Part shown: positions 8,855 to 18,113 of the stretch, piece by piece | Layout of the letters: each line of letters starts with the position of its first letter | Numbering within the stretch: the first letter of the stretch is position 1 | NCBI GenBank assembly: GCA_016200135.1 | Contig: JACQFI010000021.1 | Location: 61,089 to 125,088 of the forward strand | DNA from: Planctomycetota bacterium | GTDB lineage: Bacteria > Planctomycetota > SZUA-567 > H5-PLA8 | Reading direction: 5' to 3' | Length of the DNA stretch: 64,000 bases | Translations under genes and position numbers: made by a program | Notes under the pieces: model-generated | Seen by the model: only the letters and a program-made list of their open reading frames with translations | The model's database searches: none | What the model was told of the DNA's origin: nothing

Positions 8855-9589
8855 GTGAACTTCACCCTGATCACCCACAACGCCTACTGGTTCCAGGGCA
8901 TGCCGTTCGAAGGCACGGCCCCGGGCGCGCCGCGGGCCGAGATCGCCGCCGGGCTGGCGAAGCTGTATCGCAAGTACGGCGCGAATGCTTTGTGTCTCCA
9001 AGAAGTTCAATCGAACGATGCGTACGCGGAGATCGCCGTGGCGCTAGGACTTGAAGGACAGTATCGCCCGGGCCGGACGTATGCGCAGTACGGCGGAGCG
9101 GTGCTGTGGGGACAAGGCGAGGCCGCCGCGAACGACGGAGCGGCCGCAGCGCCCGTCGAACGCTTCTGGGTCAAGGCGCGGCTGGTGTTGGCTAGTGGCG
9201 AATGGCTCGCGCTCGCCAACGTCCACCTGCCTTCGGGCCGCCAGAGTTCGAAGGACGAGGCCGCGCAATCCCGGTTGGCGGAACTGCGCGGGATGCTAGG
9301 CGCGGGTCCGCGGCCGGATGTGGTCGCGGGCGACTTCAACGAACCGCCCGGCGGCGGCGTGCAGAGGCTGATGGAAGCCGAAGGCTACGCCGACCTCGCG
9401 GTACACTTCGGCCACGGCGAGACCGACACGCATACGCGCAAGCACGCGCGGCGCATCGACTACGTCTGGGTGCGCGAGCCCCTGCTCAAGCGCGCAAGGT
9501 CCTATCATGTTCCGGAGCCGGCGGAGTTGGCGCTCGGCGGCGGGCGCTACCTGAGCGACCATCTGCCCGTCGTGGCGAGCTTCGAATAG
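8855..9589 (+). CDS. Endonuclease/exonuclease/phosphatase (EEP) superfamily hydrolase
   Basis: A 244-residue EEP-fold enzyme. I chose GTG 8855 (protein begins MNFTLITHNAYW) because the fold's first strand starts there; the open frame continues upstream without homology-like features. Catalytic blocks are in order: Asn9 in THNAYW, Glu50 in LCLQEVQ, the GDFNEPPG block, RIDYVWV and the terminal SDHLPV. These bind one or two divalent metals and cleave phosphodiesters or phosphomonoesters in the family. There is no signal peptide. The substrate could be nucleic acid, a sphingomyelin-like lipid or an inositol phosphate. The HAD phosphatase follows after 26 bp and then the transporter, forming a probable three-gene operon. 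Confidence 0.88.
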   Translation: MNFTLITHNAYWFQGMPFEGTAPGAPRAEIAAGLAKLYRKYGANALCLQEVQSNDAYAEIAVALGLEGQYRPGRTYAQYGGAVLWGQGEAAANDGAAAAPVERFWVKARLVLASGEWLALANVHLPSGRQSSKDEAAQSRLAELRGMLGAGPRPDVVAGDFNEPPGGGVQRLMEAEGYADLAVHFGHGETDTHTRKHARRIDYVWVREPLLKRARSYHVPEPAELALGGGRYLSDHLPVVASFE

Positions 9590-9615
9590 GCGCTGCACCC
9601 AAGAGAAAGGCGGCG

Positions 9616-10368
9616 ATGCCGATGCGATTTGATGCGGTCTTCTTCGATTCTGGCGGGACGCTGTATCAACTCGAACCCAGCGCGGGGGTCGAGCCGGGAA
9701 CGACGCGCCCCGAGATCGACCAACGCGGGGCAACGCGCGTGGTCAAGGCGCTGGAAGGCCTGGGCCATGCGTGCGACCCGGCCCGCGTGGCCGAAGCGCT
9801 GGACGCCACGTTTCGCGAAGTGCGCGCACGCCACGCAAAAAAGCTCACCTATCACTTCGCCGACGTGATGCAGGAACTGCTGCCGAAGCTCGGCCTTCCC
9901 GCGCGTCCAGAAGAGGCGGCGTGCCTGGCCGATGCGTATGCCGGGCCGCGTTACAAGAGCTGGCTCTTTCCCGGCACGCTCGAGACGTTGCAGGCGCTCG
10001 CCGATGCCGGTGTGTCCATGGGCTTGATCGCCAACACGGCCGTTCCAAGTTGGAGCATGGACCGTGCGTTTCACGGCGTCGGACTGCTCTCGTTTTTCCC
10101 CACGCGCATCTATTCGGGTGACGAACGGCTTGCGAAACCGGACGCGCGCATCTTCCACCTCGCGGCGGAAAGGGCGGGCGTCGCCGGCAAGCGCCTCCTT
10201 TATGTGGGCGACAGCATCGAATACGACATCGTGGCGGCCAAGAATGCCGGCTGGGCCGCGGCCCACAAGCGTCCGGAAGGGTCCGCGCCGTGCAGCCAAG
10301 CCGACTGTGCCTTTGATCGTACGCCGGACCTGCTGCCCTTTGTCTTAGGGAAGGCCGGCGGCGCGTGA
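9616..10368 (+). CDS. HAD-superfamily hydrolase, subfamily IA-like
   Basis: A 250-residue protein from ATG 9616 (ATG 9622 also possible). HAD motif I is FFDSGGTLY with nucleophile Asp11; position +2 is Gly instead of the usual Asp. This variant is known in the FDxGGTL group (REG-2/HDHD3-like), and it weakens the case for ordinary phosphatase activity. Motif III Lys is in RLAKPDARIF and motif IV is LYVGDSIEYDIVAAKNAGW. A helical cap sits between motifs I and II. The gene ends inside the start of the EamA transporter (GTGA overlap), so the two are translationally coupled. Substrate unknown. Confidence 0.85.
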   Translation: MPMRFDAVFFDSGGTLYQLEPSAGVEPGTTRPEIDQRGATRVVKALEGLGHACDPARVAEALDATFREVRARHAKKLTYHFADVMQELLPKLGLPARPEEAACLADAYAGPRYKSWLFPGTLETLQALADAGVSMGLIANTAVPSWSMDRAFHGVGLLSFFPTRIYSGDERLAKPDARIFHLAAERAGVAGKRLLYVGDSIEYDIVAAKNAGWAAAHKRPEGSAPCSQADCAFDRTPDLLPFVLGKAGGA

Positions 10369-11357
10369 ACGAGTCGGACGCAAGCGCCCGGAATTCCGAA
10401 CGCACGCAAGCCGCCGTGCTGCTGGTCCTCGCCAATGTCTGCTGGGGCTGGTCCTTTCCCACGATGAAGTGGGTGGTGCCCGAGATGCAGAAGGTCGCGT
10501 CCGGCGCGGGCGAGCTGGCGGTAACGGCCACGTTCATCGGCTGGCGCTTCGGGTTCGCCGCGGCGCTTTATCTTGGCTTAAGCCTTTTCAAGCAGCGCGG
10601 GCATACCCGCACGGAAGTGGTGGGCGGCATCGCGACGGGGCTCTGTTTCGTGACGGGCCTCTTTCTGCAGATCACCGGACTGCGCTACACGCTGCCCTCG
10701 ATCTCCGGATTTCTGACCTCGCTGGTGGTCGTCTTTATCCCAATTGCCCAGCGGTTGGTGCAGCGCAAGGCGACGTCGGCGGGCACGTGGCCGGCCGTGG
10801 CCCTGGCACTGGTGGGCCTGGTCGTGCTCGCGGGCACCGGCGACGGCGACGTTGCGGCGCATCCGCCGTTTCCATTCTGCGGCGAGGTCTTTACCATCCT
10901 GGGCTCGATGGCCTTCACGGCGCAGGTGCTCTTTCTGGACCACTTCGGACAGAAGGCCAAGGCCGAGAGGCTCTCGCTGATCCAGTTCGCCACGGTGGGC
11001 GTAGTGGGGCTCGGCCTCGGCGCGCTGCTCGATGGAGGCGTGAGCCTTTATCACGAAGACGTCCTGCGCGCGCTGGGCTCCAACTGGACCTTTCGGTGGG
11101 GCATGCCGAGCGTGGTCGTGATCTGCACCGTCGCGGCCTTTCATCTGATGAACTTGAACCAGCCGAAGCTGCCGGCCTCGACGGCGGGCGTGATCTACTG
11201 CACCGAACCGGTCTTCGCGACGTTGTTCAGCATCGTGCTGGGTGCGGAAGTGCTGCGGCTGAACCTGCTTATAGGCGGCGGGCTGATCCTGGCGGCGATC
11301 CTTTGGGTCAACTGGCCCGCCCGGCGCGGGCGCGAAAGCGCCATTTCCGCAGGTTGA
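10365..11357 (+). CDS. EamA/DMT-superfamily transporter
   Basis: A 330-residue membrane protein with about ten hydrophobic helices arranged as two EamA repeats. Signature parts include NVCWGWSFPTMKWV in helix 1 and the AGVIYCTEPVFATLFSIVLGAEVL block near the C-terminus, typical of drug/metabolite transporters. Start GTG 10365 overlaps the HAD stop. Family members export or import amino acids, nucleotide sugars and other metabolites; the substrate is not predictable. A good sigma70-type promoter for the next gene overlaps its last codons, so the operon probably ends here. Confidence 0.92.
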   Translation: MNESDASARNSERTQAAVLLVLANVCWGWSFPTMKWVVPEMQKVASGAGELAVTATFIGWRFGFAAALYLGLSLFKQRGHTRTEVVGGIATGLCFVTGLFLQITGLRYTLPSISGFLTSLVVVFIPIAQRLVQRKATSAGTWPAVALALVGLVVLAGTGDGDVAAHPPFPFCGEVFTILGSMAFTAQVLFLDHFGQKAKAERLSLIQFATVGVVGLGLGALLDGGVSLYHEDVLRALGSNWTFRWGMPSVVVICTVAAFHLMNLNQPKLPASTAGVIYCTEPVFATLFSIVLGAEVLRLNLLIGGGLILAAILWVNWPARRGRESAISAG

Positions 11358-11381
11358 CATGGGGCTTGGCGCTAATACACT
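11354..11381 (+). promoter_or_regulatory. Sigma70-type promoter TTGACA-N16-TACACT
   Basis: A consensus -35 TTGACA (11354-11359), a 16-bp spacer and -10 TACACT (11376-11381), overlapping the stop codon of the transporter. It would give a leader of about 35 nt before the start of the small gene at 11422. This is the best promoter match in the window. Confidence 0.65.
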
Positions 11382-11421
11382 GTCCTGACTTAGCTTAAGA
11401 AGCAAAATTTGGAGGCGCGTG

Positions 11422-11724
11422 TTGAGCCACGGGGGGGCTGCCGTTCCCGGCCCAGACGAAGCGCATTTGGATTTGCCTCCGGAAGCGTTTCTCGCGCACC
11501 TCGAACCGTACGAGCGCGTGCTGCTGGACTTGAAGGATACGCTGTACGAAGGGTCGTGGGAGCGAGTGCTTGCGGATCTGCGGGCGCGGCTGGTGGGCGC
11601 GCCGTACGTGTACAAGCTCTCGCAGAAAATCTCGCGGGACATCGCGGCGATCGAACGGATGCGGGCGTACGAAATCCGGCACGGCATCGATCTTACGCGC
11701 GTCCTGAAGCAGCGTGGAACGTAA
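11422..11724 (+). CDS. Small alpha-helical protein of unknown function
   Basis: A 100-residue, charged, predicted all-helical protein (LPPEAFLAHLEPYERVLLDL ... SRDIAAIERMRAYEIRHG). I do not recognise the family. The start is decided by GGAGG at 11411-11415: TTG 11422 sits 6 bases after it, GTG 11419 only 3. A clean promoter lies just upstream. There is no signal peptide, membrane helix or metal motif. The PQQ-propeller gene follows after 40 bp with its own strong ribosome site, so they may share a transcript. Confidence 0.65.
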   Translation: MSHGGAAVPGPDEAHLDLPPEAFLAHLEPYERVLLDLKDTLYEGSWERVLADLRARLVGAPYVYKLSQKISRDIAAIERMRAYEIRHGIDLTRVLKQRGT

Positions 11725-11764
11725 CACCGCCGGCTCAGCGCCGGCCCAATGGAAGGAGCGTACG

Positions 11765-13207
11765 ATGACCTTCGCCAAGCTTCTCGGTTGCGCGGCTCTG
11801 GCCCTGGCGCTGTTCTGCGGGGCGCTGCGCGCGGGCGAACAGACGGACTTGATTCAGACGTCCGAGATCGAGGGGCGGAAGGTCGTCATGCCGCCGGACC
11901 TCAACATGGAGCTGGACTGGTACGCGCCGGCAGTCGCGCCCGAGGCCGGCAACATCGTCAAGGGCTGGGTGAAGGGCGAACTGATCCTGCTCGAGACCGA
12001 CAAGCACTACCTGATCGCGGTGCGCCGCGAGGACGGCACGGAGCAGTGGCGCTCGATCCAGGAAGAGGAGTTGCGCTACGAACCGAGCGTCTCCGCGAAC
12101 AACGTCGTGGTGAACGTGAAGAATTACCTCGTCGCCATCGAGAAGCGCTCGGGCGAGATCCGCTGGCGCCTGCTGCCGAACTTCGTGATGAGCGATACGC
12201 CGCTGGTGATCGATCCGGCCGCCTATCCGAAGACCTACAATAAGGATTGGCAGAACCTCGAAGCGCTCTACGTCGGCGGCTGGGACGGCCGGCTGCACGC
12301 GCTCAACACGCGCGGCCGCGTGACGACCTACATCCGCGACCGCGCCGGCGATGCGACCTTCGCGGCGCCCGACTTCGACATCATCTATCCCTGGCACAAG
12401 ACGCTGTCGACGCGCGGCAAGATCACGGTGCCGGCCGTGATGTACGACGAACTGATCTATTACACGGCCGACGACAAGAACGTCTACGCCGTGAACCGCG
12501 ACGGCGAGGGCCGCGAGCCGTACACCATGCAAGGCGAACCCGTCACGCCGCTGACCTTGACCTCGGCGACGGCCTATGTGGGCTCGCGCGACTTCAGCCT
12601 CTACGCCATCGACCGCCTCACGCTCAAGAAGAAGTGGGCGTATCCTTCCGGCGCGCTGCCCATGGGCACGGTCTTTTCGGACGAGCCCTCCGAGCGCACG
12701 CTGGTCTGCCTGGGCACCGAGAGCGACGGCGTGCACGGCCTGCGCGTCACGCCCACGAAGGGCGGCGGCCCGAAGGACGTCATGGTCGTGCCGGAGTCCT
12801 TTGAGTTCGCGTGGAAGGTGCCGGGCGCGGCCGGTGCGATCGGCGCCAGCGAACGCTGGGTGTACCTGGGCTACGGCCGGACCACCGGTTTCTCGGGCTA
12901 CCGCCAGGCGGCCTGCGTGGATAAGGACAGCGGCAAGGTGAAGTGGAAGAGCGAGTCCAAGGGCGTGCGCTTCTACATCGAGTTCGCGAACTCCTGGCGC
13001 CGCTCCGACCAGCAGCTCCGGCTCTACGCGGTGACCGAGGACAACCGCCTGGTCTCCTTCCGCGAGAAGACGGCCAACCTCGGGCCGGTCGCGGAAAAGA
13101 AAGCCGCCGCGCCCGAAGCCCCGAAGAAGGTGCCCGGCCAGGCGCATGCCGCCGGCGACAAGACCGAAGCGAAGACGGAAGCCGCCAAGACGGAAGAGAA
13201 GAAATAA
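11765..13207 (+). CDS. Secreted PQQ-like beta-propeller repeat protein
   Basis: A 480-residue protein, ATG 11765 with AAGGAG six bases upstream (11753-11758). It has a signal peptide over residues 1-23 (hydrophobic core then ALRAGEQ). The body is a series of beta-propeller blades of the PQQ/BamB type: LIAVRREDGTEQW, LVAIEKRSGEIRW, LHALNTRGRVTTY, VYAVNRDGEGREPY, LYAIDRLTLKKKW and VDKDSGKVKWK. The C-terminal ~45 residues are a Lys/Ala/Glu-rich low-complexity tail. No dehydrogenase active-site Asp or disulfide ring is evident, so a scaffold or binding role is likelier than enzymatic activity. A strong hairpin terminator follows at 13237. Confidence 0.85.
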   Translation: MTFAKLLGCAALALALFCGALRAGEQTDLIQTSEIEGRKVVMPPDLNMELDWYAPAVAPEAGNIVKGWVKGELILLETDKHYLIAVRREDGTEQWRSIQEEELRYEPSVSANNVVVNVKNYLVAIEKRSGEIRWRLLPNFVMSDTPLVIDPAAYPKTYNKDWQNLEALYVGGWDGRLHALNTRGRVTTYIRDRAGDATFAAPDFDIIYPWHKTLSTRGKITVPAVMYDELIYYTADDKNVYAVNRDGEGREPYTMQGEPVTPLTLTSATAYVGSRDFSLYAIDRLTLKKKWAYPSGALPMGTVFSDEPSERTLVCLGTESDGVHGLRVTPTKGGGPKDVMVVPESFEFAWKVPGAAGAIGASERWVYLGYGRTTGFSGYRQAACVDKDSGKVKWKSESKGVRFYIEFANSWRRSDQQLRLYAVTEDNRLVSFREKTANLGPVAEKKAAAPEAPKKVPGQAHAAGDKTEAKTEAAKTEEKK

Positions 13208-13236
13208 GACCGCAAGCCGCTGAAGATTCGAGCATG

Positions 13237-13264
13237 AAAAAGGCCGCCTCCGGGCGGCCTTTTT
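13237..13264. terminator. Bidirectional rho-independent terminator
   Basis: Perfect stem AGGCCGCC / GGCGGCCT (13241-13248 and 13253-13260) with tetraloop TCCG, flanked by four A on the left and T on the right. It lies between the convergent PQQ-propeller and DksA-type genes and can serve both. Confidence 0.9.
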
Positions 13265-13332
13265 TATTTGCGGTGATCCATAAAACGGGCGGACCCGCGG
13301 GCCCGCCCGTATGGCGTCTCGGAATGCCGCGG

Positions 13333-13902
13333 TCAGCTCTCGTCGCCGCCCTCGTCGCCGCTGGCCAGGTCGTCCAACTCGTCGCCGTCTTCCTTGCGCC
13401 GGATCTCGGCGAGCTCCTGGCACTTGATGCAGAGCGTGGCGAAGGGCAGGAAGCGCAGGCGCTCGGCGCCGATGGTCTTGTTGCAGGTCTCGCACGAACC
13501 GTAGGTGCCGTTGTCGATCTTCTCGATCGCCTTCTCGATCTCCTCGGCCTCCGCGCCTTCGCTCTCGGCGATGCGCAGGCTCAGGTCGCCTTCGGCGGCG
13601 TCGCTGGCGATATCGGACGAATCGTTGATGTGCGCGAGGTCGCGCTCGCTGGCGCCCTTGACCTCGTTCTTGATGCCGTTGCGGACGTCGGCCAGCATGG
13701 CTATGAGGCGTTCGCGGACTTCGAGGAGTTCCTTGGTCGGCGGCTTCGGCTTGGGGGGCGGCGCGGCTTCCACCTCCGGCTTCTCCCGGACGACCTTCCG
13801 GACTTTCACTTCGGGCGCGGCCTTCACTTTGGGCTTTATCTTCACGCTTCCCGCTTTCTTGGTGGGCTTCTTGACGGCGAGTTTTTTCTTGGTCTTGGTC
13901 AT
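13333..13902 (-). CDS. DksA/TraR-type C4 zinc-finger protein with Lys/Pro-rich N-terminal extension
   Basis: A 189-residue protein; ATG 13902 is chosen over an in-frame start 12 codons upstream because GAGGACGT immediately precedes it. Residues 1-75 are Lys/Pro/Val-rich and basic. Next comes a coiled segment (LEVRERLIAMLADVRNGIKNEVKG), then the DksA/TraR fold ending in a C4 zinc finger: SCETCNKTIGAERL with FATLCIKCQELAE. In the known family, DksA inserts into the RNA polymerase secondary channel with ppGpp; short TraR/YteA/CarD-unrelated relatives have less clear jobs. I do not see the paired Asp tip of true DksA (DxxDxA), so DksA-like activity is unproven. The C-terminal tail is acidic. Confidence 0.85.
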   Translation of the reverse strand: MTKTKKKLAVKKPTKKAGSVKIKPKVKAAPEVKVRKVVREKPEVEAAPPPKPKPPTKELLEVRERLIAMLADVRNGIKNEVKGASERDLAHINDSSDIASDAAEGDLSLRIAESEGAEAEEIEKAIEKIDNGTYGSCETCNKTIGAERLRFLPFATLCIKCQELAEIRRKEDGDELDDLASGDEGGDES

Positions 13903-13958
13903 ACGTCCTCCGCCTCGGAATGGGGGGGCGGCGTTCACCCCGCGAGAAAAGTTCGTGA

Positions 13959-13987
13959 TTCGTACAGTAGGCGGAAGACAATTTCAA
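13959..13987 (-). promoter_or_regulatory. Candidate promoter for the DksA-type gene
   Basis: Read on the minus strand: TTGAAA (13987-13982), 17 bp, TACGAA (13964-13959). The -35 and spacing are good, the -10 is poor. It would give a leader of about 50 nt to ATG 13902. Confidence 0.3.
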
Positions 13988-14151
13988 GTACAATAGGGGT
14001 CGCCTGTTGGGACTTTCGGTGCGTAGCAGCGGCGTCTCGCCACTGGCCTTGCGGGCGGGCTTGCCGGAGCACCGGCGGACTTCCGCGACCTACGCCGGAA
14101 CGGCGGTGCTACACCCCCCGGAGCCCGGAAAACCATGGGACGTGTTGCGGC

Positions 14152-15094
<943 letters not shown>

Positions 15095-15102
<8 letters not shown>

Positions 15103-15949
15103 AGAGCTGAGTGACGCCGCGGCGCCCGCTGCGATTGCGGCGCAGGAAGAGGCCGGCGCTGCGCCGCGCGCGCCTGCGGGCTTCAAGCGCGTCTACGCGG
15201 TCTGGTTTCGCCATTTCCGGGTCTACTCGAACTTCTTCTTCGCCAACGCCACCCCGGCCATCTTCGAACCGCTCTTTCTCATGCTCGCGGTGGGCCTGGG
15301 CGTCGGGAATTACATCAAGCAGACCTTCAACGGCGGCCTCGATTACGCCTCCTTTATGGCCCCCGGCATCCTGGCCATGACCTCGCTGTACACGGCGGCC
15401 TTCGAGGCCAGTTACGGAACGTTTATACGCTACATGTACCAGAAGACCTACCACGGCATGCTCGCGACGCCGCTCACACGCCGCGATATCTTTCTAGGCG
15501 AACTTCTCTGGTGCGGCACGAAAGGGATGCTCTTCTCGAGTCTCGTCGGCCTCGTGCTTTTCCTCTTTGGAAAAGTGCACTCGCCCGCGGCGGTACTGAT
15601 CCCGGCCGTCGGCTTCGTCACGTCCGTGGCCTTCGCGGGCCTGAGCTTCTTCGTGACGTCCTTCGTGAACAGCATCAACCATTTTCAGTACTACTTCACC
15701 GTGGTGCTGACGCCGCTGACGTTCTTCTCGGGGCTGATGTTCCCCGTCCAGGAGCTGCCCGCAAATCTCGCCTACATCGCGTACGCCCTGCCGATGTTCC
15801 ACGTAATCGAGACCTTCCGGCTCGTGGTCTCCGGGCCGGAGCATTCGTCCGTGCCCTGGGCCTGGGCGTGTCCGTTCGTGCTCGTGGGGATGGCGGTAAC
15901 GCTGGGGTATATCGGCGTAAGAAGGATGGAAGGGAAGTTGAAGCCCTAG
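15095..15949 (+). CDS. ABC-2 type exporter permease (NodJ/DrrB-like)
   Basis: A 284-residue membrane protein with a ~40-residue Ala-rich cytoplasmic N-terminus and six predicted helices. The block LTFFSGLMFPVQELP near residue 215 and the ending PMFHVIETFRLVVSG are typical of ABC-2 permeases. It is translated with overlap after the ATPase gene. The substrate is unknown; NodJ-type relatives export lipo-oligosaccharides. Its stop codon overlaps, on the opposite strand, the stop of the next gene inside CCCTAGGGG, leaving no room for a separate terminator. Confidence 0.92.
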
Positions 15950-16593
15950 GGGCGCGAGGCTTCCTCAGCAAGTTGCTGCTTCAGCGCCTTTTGAAAGCTC
16001 GCTTCGTCCATAAATTCCACGCTTCCAGCCACTACAAGCACGTTCCGTCCGCCTGCAATCGGGATGCGTTCGTAAGCGAGGATGCGCGTTCCATCCATGG
16101 GATCGACTCCTGGGAGATAGGTGTAGTCGAGCGCGTTCAACCATTCGGAAGCGACCGTTCCCGAAGCCATGACAGGAACCGCAGGCACGGCCTTATTCGC
16201 GCGAGGGTTGAGGTAGACCCTGGGGTCGTTGGCGAAGCTTGGATAGAGTTGGAACAAGTCGTTCGCTGGAGATCCAAAGCCGCTTGGGAATTTTCCGTCG
16301 TTGGCATCCGCGTACATGAGGAGGGCTTTCCCGATCTGGCTCAGGTTGCTCGCGGATGCCGTTCTCCTTGCACACGTACGACTACCCGCGCAAAGGAAAA
16401 GACTGGAGAAGATGGAAGCGACTAAAAAAAAGCATAGGAATAGGGATGGCATCCAAATCAGGAACTTGGTCCATGTGGGCAAGAAGGGGAGTCCGCGGCG
16501 GCTGCGAGAAACAAAGTAGTCGCGGAGGTACAATCCTCCGATTCCTGCCGAACCTCCGCCAAGCATGATCCACCATTCTGCTTCCATGCCCAT
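15946..16593 (-). CDS. Membrane protein with pseudopilin/DUF1559-like C-terminal region
   Basis: A 215-residue protein if started at ATG 16593 (ATG 16587 equally possible); the frame is open 29 codons further but that part has no protein-like features. There are two hydrophobic helices (WWIMLGGGSAGIGGLY and a longer one around LIWMPSLFLCFFLVASIF). Then comes a block reminiscent of DUF1559 and type II pseudopilins downstream of their pilin helix: SNLSQIGKALLMYADANDGKFPSGF, with a C-terminal part YERIPIAGGRNVLVVAGSVEF like the usual product-display strand. The G-F-T-L-x-E processing site of pseudopilins is absent, so it is not a normal pilin. Function unknown. It is convergent with the ABC permease, overlapping by 4 bp. 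Confidence 0.6.
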   Translation of the reverse strand: MGMEAEWWIMLGGGSAGIGGLYLRDYFVSRSRRGLPFLPTWTKFLIWMPSLFLCFFLVASIFSSLFLCAGSRTCARRTASASNLSQIGKALLMYADANDGKFPSGFGSPANDLFQLYPSFANDPRVYLNPRANKAVPAVPVMASGTVASEWLNALDYTYLPGVDPMDGTRILAYERIPIAGGRNVLVVAGSVEFMDEASFQKALKQQLAEEASRP

Positions 16594-16734
16594 ACTACGA
16601 ACAAACCGGTTGTTTGGTTTGCACGTCACGCATTGCTTACGCCCACGGATTCTATTGAGCGTCATCCGCCGATTGTCCACCTTTTATAATTCCTCGATCT
16701 TCCTTCCTGCATATACTTTAGGGTGGGAGCAACG

Positions 16735-18009
16735 ATGCAGATTCTGTACTGCGATAAGTGCGGGAAGCGCGTTCCGGAAAAGGACCTTTCCGACGGCGCG
16801 GCCGTGCGTGTCGAAGAGAAGGTCTTCTGCGCCGCCTGCCAGCCCGCACCTGAGAAAGTGGCCTCCGCGGCGAGCCATCCCGTTACGCAAAGCGGCAACC
16901 TGAAAGCGCAAGGCTCGACCGTTAATATCCGCGTAGCAGGACTAAAGGAAGCCTCCGGCGGCCTTGCCGTCGCAAAGGCCGGCGCGTCTGCCCGTGGCGG
17001 CGTGGCCAAACGTCCCGGCAGCGGCGGCGTGAGCGGAACGGCGGAGCCTGAATCCAAGAACACGCTTTTCGTCGCCGGCATCGGCGGGGGCGTGGTGTTG
17101 CTGATCTTGGCCTTTGTGCTGCTGGGACGCGGCGGCGATCATCCCGCAACGGAATCCAAGGCCGGCAAGGGCTCGGGCAAGAGCGGCGATGAGACGCACG
17201 GCAAGAGCGCGGCGCCGCACATCATTCCGGCGAAGAACGATACGCCGGTCAAGACCGAACCGCGCCCCGGCTCGACCAACCCCGATCCTGGCCGCGTCAT
17301 GGACCCCGGCGGCAAGACTTCGGACGCCGACCCCGAGAAACTCGCGGGCGACGCCTTCGACGTGCTGGTCCGCTTCGAGGGCGTGGGCGCGGATGACAAG
17401 GACGCAAAGCTTAAGCGCATCGACGCGTTCCTCGCGAAGTACGGCGACACGATGGTCTCGGTGCGCGCGCGCAAGCTGATGAACGATCTGAAGGAACCGC
17501 CGAAGCCGCCCGAACCCGAGAAGAAGAAGGAGGCCGCCGAGGCCGGTCCCGCGCCCGACTTTCACGACGCGGACGAACCGTCCTCCGCCGGCTGGCAGAC
17601 CGACCGCGGTCCGTTCGATTTCGAGAGCGACACGCAGGAGTTCCAGGGCGACGGGTCGCCGCTGGAGCAGGGCACGTTCAAGGGACGAAAGTGTGTGAAA
17701 CTTTCACCGGGAGGCGCGAGGAACGAGTGCCGGGGGTATCGTCCCGGGCGGACCGCGGCGGAAGGCTTCCGGATCAAGTTCCGGTATTACGCTCACAATC
17801 TCGAGAACCTGGAGGTCCTCTTCGGAGTTCCGGAGGCGCGTCCGCGTAAGAATATCAATGGACTGGTCCAGGACCAATGGGCCTGGGCGACGATGACTTC
17901 CGAAGAGATCGGCGCGCACGGCGAGGGCCAGCACGTGGAGTTCGGCGGGCGCGCCAAGGGCGCGGACAGTTTCCTGCTGCTCGACGATGTGCGCTGGGAG
18001 AAGAAGTAA
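16735..18009 (+). CDS. Zinc-ribbon, single-TM protein with C-terminal beta-sandwich (paralogue 2 of 3)
   Basis: A 424-residue protein. ATG 16735 follows GGGAG at 16725-16729. Zinc ligands Cys6, Cys9, Cys32 and Cys35 (YCDKCG ... FCAACQ) have the same spacing as in the protein at 1129-2385. One membrane helix lies at about residues 110-130, then a Lys/Pro/Gly-rich linker. The shared helical module is FDVLVRFEGVGADDKDAK ... VRARKLMNDLKEPP, then a Pro/Glu/Lys linker and a ~140-residue beta-rich domain starting near FHDADEPSSAGW. A TATAAT box at 16685-16690 could be its -10, without a good -35. Function unknown; the cytoplasmic ribbon and external beta domain suggest a transmembrane linker. Confidence 0.75.
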   Translation: MQILYCDKCGKRVPEKDLSDGAAVRVEEKVFCAACQPAPEKVASAASHPVTQSGNLKAQGSTVNIRVAGLKEASGGLAVAKAGASARGGVAKRPGSGGVSGTAEPESKNTLFVAGIGGGVVLLILAFVLLGRGGDHPATESKAGKGSGKSGDETHGKSAAPHIIPAKNDTPVKTEPRPGSTNPDPGRVMDPGGKTSDADPEKLAGDAFDVLVRFEGVGADDKDAKLKRIDAFLAKYGDTMVSVRARKLMNDLKEPPKPPEPEKKKEAAEAGPAPDFHDADEPSSAGWQTDRGPFDFESDTQEFQGDGSPLEQGTFKGRKCVKLSPGGARNECRGYRPGRTAAEGFRIKFRYYAHNLENLEVLFGVPEARPRKNINGLVQDQWAWATMTSEEIGAHGEGQHVEFGGRAKGADSFLLLDDVRWEKK

Positions 18010-18034
18010 CGCGGGTTTTCCGGATATGCTTTGT

Positions 18035-18093
18035 CGCCAAGTGCGCTAAGAACTTCAACTCCTCGATTTGATCCGCGCTTAGCGTCCTTGGCG
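18035..18093. repeat. Intergenic inverted repeat (CTTAGCG/CTTGGCG type) between convergent genes
   Basis: Arms CGCCAAGTGCGCTAAG (18035-18050) and CTTAGCGTCCTTGGCG (18078-18093) pair at 14 of 16 positions around a 27-nt loop; part of one arm (CGCACTTGG) recurs at 18101-18109. It lies between two convergent genes and may act as a terminator. Similar word-like palindromes made of short repeated units occur elsewhere in the window (23621, 27957, 36352). Confidence 0.6.
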
Positions 18094-18113
18094 GCTATAA
18101 CGCACTTGGGAAT

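Noticed and set aside
13333..13902. Calling the zinc-finger protein DksA itself
   Set aside because: The paired Asp tip of DksA is not visible and the N-terminal part is different, so only family membership is supported.
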